A stretch of DNA of 64,000 nucleotides, from positions 62,001 through 126,000 of the forward strand of contig NZ_JAAOIZ010000001.1 in the NCBI RefSeq assembly GCF_013184525.1, in the 5' to 3' direction. Origin of the DNA: Chryseobacterium sp. LAM-KRS1. Its GTDB lineage: Bacteria; Bacteroidota; Bacteroidia; Flavobacteriales; Weeksellaceae. Shown here piece by piece: positions 63,057 to 64,000 of the stretch (position 1 is the first letter of the stretch; every line of letters starts with the position of its first letter). The notes below the pieces were generated by a model, which searched no databases, was not told where the DNA came from, and was given only the letters and a program-made list of their open reading frames with translations. The position numbers were made by a program, and so were the translations under genes.

Positions 63057-64000
63057 ATGATAAATAAACTAAAGATCACTTTTCTTTTTGGAGTTTTTGT
63101 GATGCTGTTTGCTACTAACATGAAGGCCCAGTTAAAACAAGGGGACCTGGTGGATGGTATTGCTGCTGTAATCGGAGATGAAATTGTGTTAGAGTCTGAC
63201 GTTAATGAACAGATGAACTATGCAAAACAGCAGGGCGCTTCCAACACAGATAAGTGTGAGTTTTTGGAGAATCTGATCAACAATAAACTTCTTGTATTCG
63301 AAGCAAAAAAGGATACCTTGATTGAAAACAGATCGGCTGCTATTAAAACTCAGGCTAATGCAAAGTACAGCCAGTTACTTTCCCAATTTCCTGACGAAAA
63401 AGCAATGTTAGCTGCCTACAAGTTCAGAACTGCTTACGAAATGAAGAATGCTATCGAAAAGATAGACACGGATACCTATTACGGGCAGGCAAAATATCAG
63501 AGAGTTACTGATAAGGCCGATGTTACGCCAAATGAAGTAACCGATTTTTATAATATGTATAAAGCTCAGTTACCTGAAATCAAAGATGAAGTAACTTTAG
63601 CGCAGATCATGATGTATCCTAAACTTACGGAAGCCCATAAAGATGAGCTGATCAATAAGTTAAAAAAGATTAAACAGGATATTGCAGGTGGAGAATCATT
63701 TGAAAGCCAGGCGAGAATCTATTCTGAGGATCCGGGTTCTGCATCTACTGGAGGTTTAATGAAAAATATCTCTAAAGGACAGATGGTAAAGCCATTCGAA
63801 GCGGCTGCACTAAACCTTCAGGAAGGGGAAATTTCAGACCCTGTAGAATCAGAATTTGGATACCATATCATTCAATTGGTGAAAAAATCAGGAAAGATAT
63901 ACGATGCAAGACATATCCTTTTGATGGCTACTCCTACTGAAGACGAAATTAAAACAGCTAAAAAGAAATTAGACAGTATTAAAACCCTTATTACAGAAGG
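63057..64000 (+). CDS. SurA/PpiC-type peptidyl-prolyl isomerase, 3'-truncated by the window
   Basis: The frame starts at the ATG at 63057 and is still open at base 64000, giving at least 314 residues. A signal peptide (MINKLKITFLFGVFVMLFAT...KAQ) precedes a SurA-like N-terminal helical domain: AAVIGDEIVLESDVNEQMNY and ENLINNKLLVFEA. From about residue 180 a PpiC-type domain begins (EVTLAQIMMYPKLTEAHKDEL, GSASTGGLMKNISKGQMV and EFGYHIIQLVKK), with a second one starting at the window edge (KIYDARHILL). These chaperones fold outer-membrane proteins in the periplasm. Confidence 0.92.
   Translation, partial: MINKLKITFLFGVFVMLFATNMKAQLKQGDLVDGIAAVIGDEIVLESDVNEQMNYAKQQGASNTDKCEFLENLINNKLLVFEAKKDTLIENRSAAIKTQANAKYSQLLSQFPDEKAMLAAYKFRTAYEMKNAIEKIDTDTYYGQAKYQRVTDKADVTPNEVTDFYNMYKAQLPEIKDEVTLAQIMMYPKLTEAHKDELINKLKKIKQDIAGGESFESQARIYSEDPGSASTGGLMKNISKGQMVKPFEAAALNLQEGEISDPVESEFGYHIIQLVKKSGKIYDARHILLMATPTEDEIKTAKKKLDSIKTLITE

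Noticed and set aside
1..64000. CRISPR array, prophage or insertion sequence
   Set aside because: No regularly spaced repeats, integrase, capsid or transposase sequence was seen. The muramidase at 4490 is the only phage-like family and stands alone.

Overview
The window looks like chromosomal DNA from a Flavobacteriales bacterium, most likely Chryseobacterium or a close Weeksellaceae relative. It is AT-rich. Many genes are preceded by the Bacteroidota -7 element TAnnTTTG rather than a TATAAT box, and Shine-Dalgarno sequences are mostly absent. The gene families fit as well: ParA-ParB-DUF5683-DapB-LepB-WbqC gene order, the gliding lipoprotein GldD, an UpxY-type NusG paralogue, Bacteroidota-type (subtype iii) TssB/TssC, and LytS/LytTR signalling with TPR repeats. 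No transposase, prophage or CRISPR array was seen.

Layout. 1-4.3 kb: the 3' part of an ABC-F ATPase gene, a secreted protein and a lipase-like hydrolase on the minus strand, then purA. 4.4-8.9 kb: a minus-strand three-gene cassette with two large proteins of no recognised family and a peptidoglycan-binding N-acetylmuramidase. The two unknown proteins share three motifs and appear to contain the same domain. 9.3-18.8 kb: a TonB-like protein, then parA, parB, a DUF5683 protein, dapB, lepB, a WbqC-like gene, a subtilisin and two lipoproteins. 18.9-22.5 kb: a tight four-gene operon resembling the decaprenyl-phosphoryl-arabinose pathway (UbiA prenyltransferase, DprE1-like, DprE2-like, HAD phosphatase). 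22.5-25 kb: a PrcB-like lipoprotein, a cysteine desulfurase, thioredoxin and three tandem tRNA-Asp genes. 25-26.4 kb: about 800 bases without a gene, then an orphan UpxY-like antiterminator. 26.4-41 kb: mixed single genes, including a metalloprotease, an L,D-transpeptidase, an aspartyl protease with PDZ, tyrS, an ECF-type sigma factor, lipA, an AraC regulator beside an MFS exporter, an FAD oxidoreductase and a VWA protein. 41-46.5 kb: a SIMPL protein, an amidohydrolase-SnoaL fusion and a TPR-LytS/LytTR two-component pair. 46.5-56.5 kb: a lipocalin, CinA, a 1132-residue GH18-deacetylase-glycosyltransferase fusion and tandem M13 peptidases. 56.5-64 kb: a kinase-like protein divergent from tssB-tssC, then a lipoprotein, mutY, gldD, a PfkB kinase and the start of a SurA-like isomerase.

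Three observations stand out. First, the 4.5-8.9 kb cassette contains what looks like an undescribed domain family present twice in one operon. Second, identical ACTTGGTGAA direct repeats spaced 21 bp apart lie upstream of the SIMPL gene and between the amidohydrolase and histidine kinase genes; they are a good candidate for the binding site of the adjacent LytTR regulator. Third, a divergently transcribed protein with kinase-like motifs sits beside the type VI sheath genes.

Gene functions come from reading protein motifs by eye, with no database search. Promoter and terminator calls are pattern matches.
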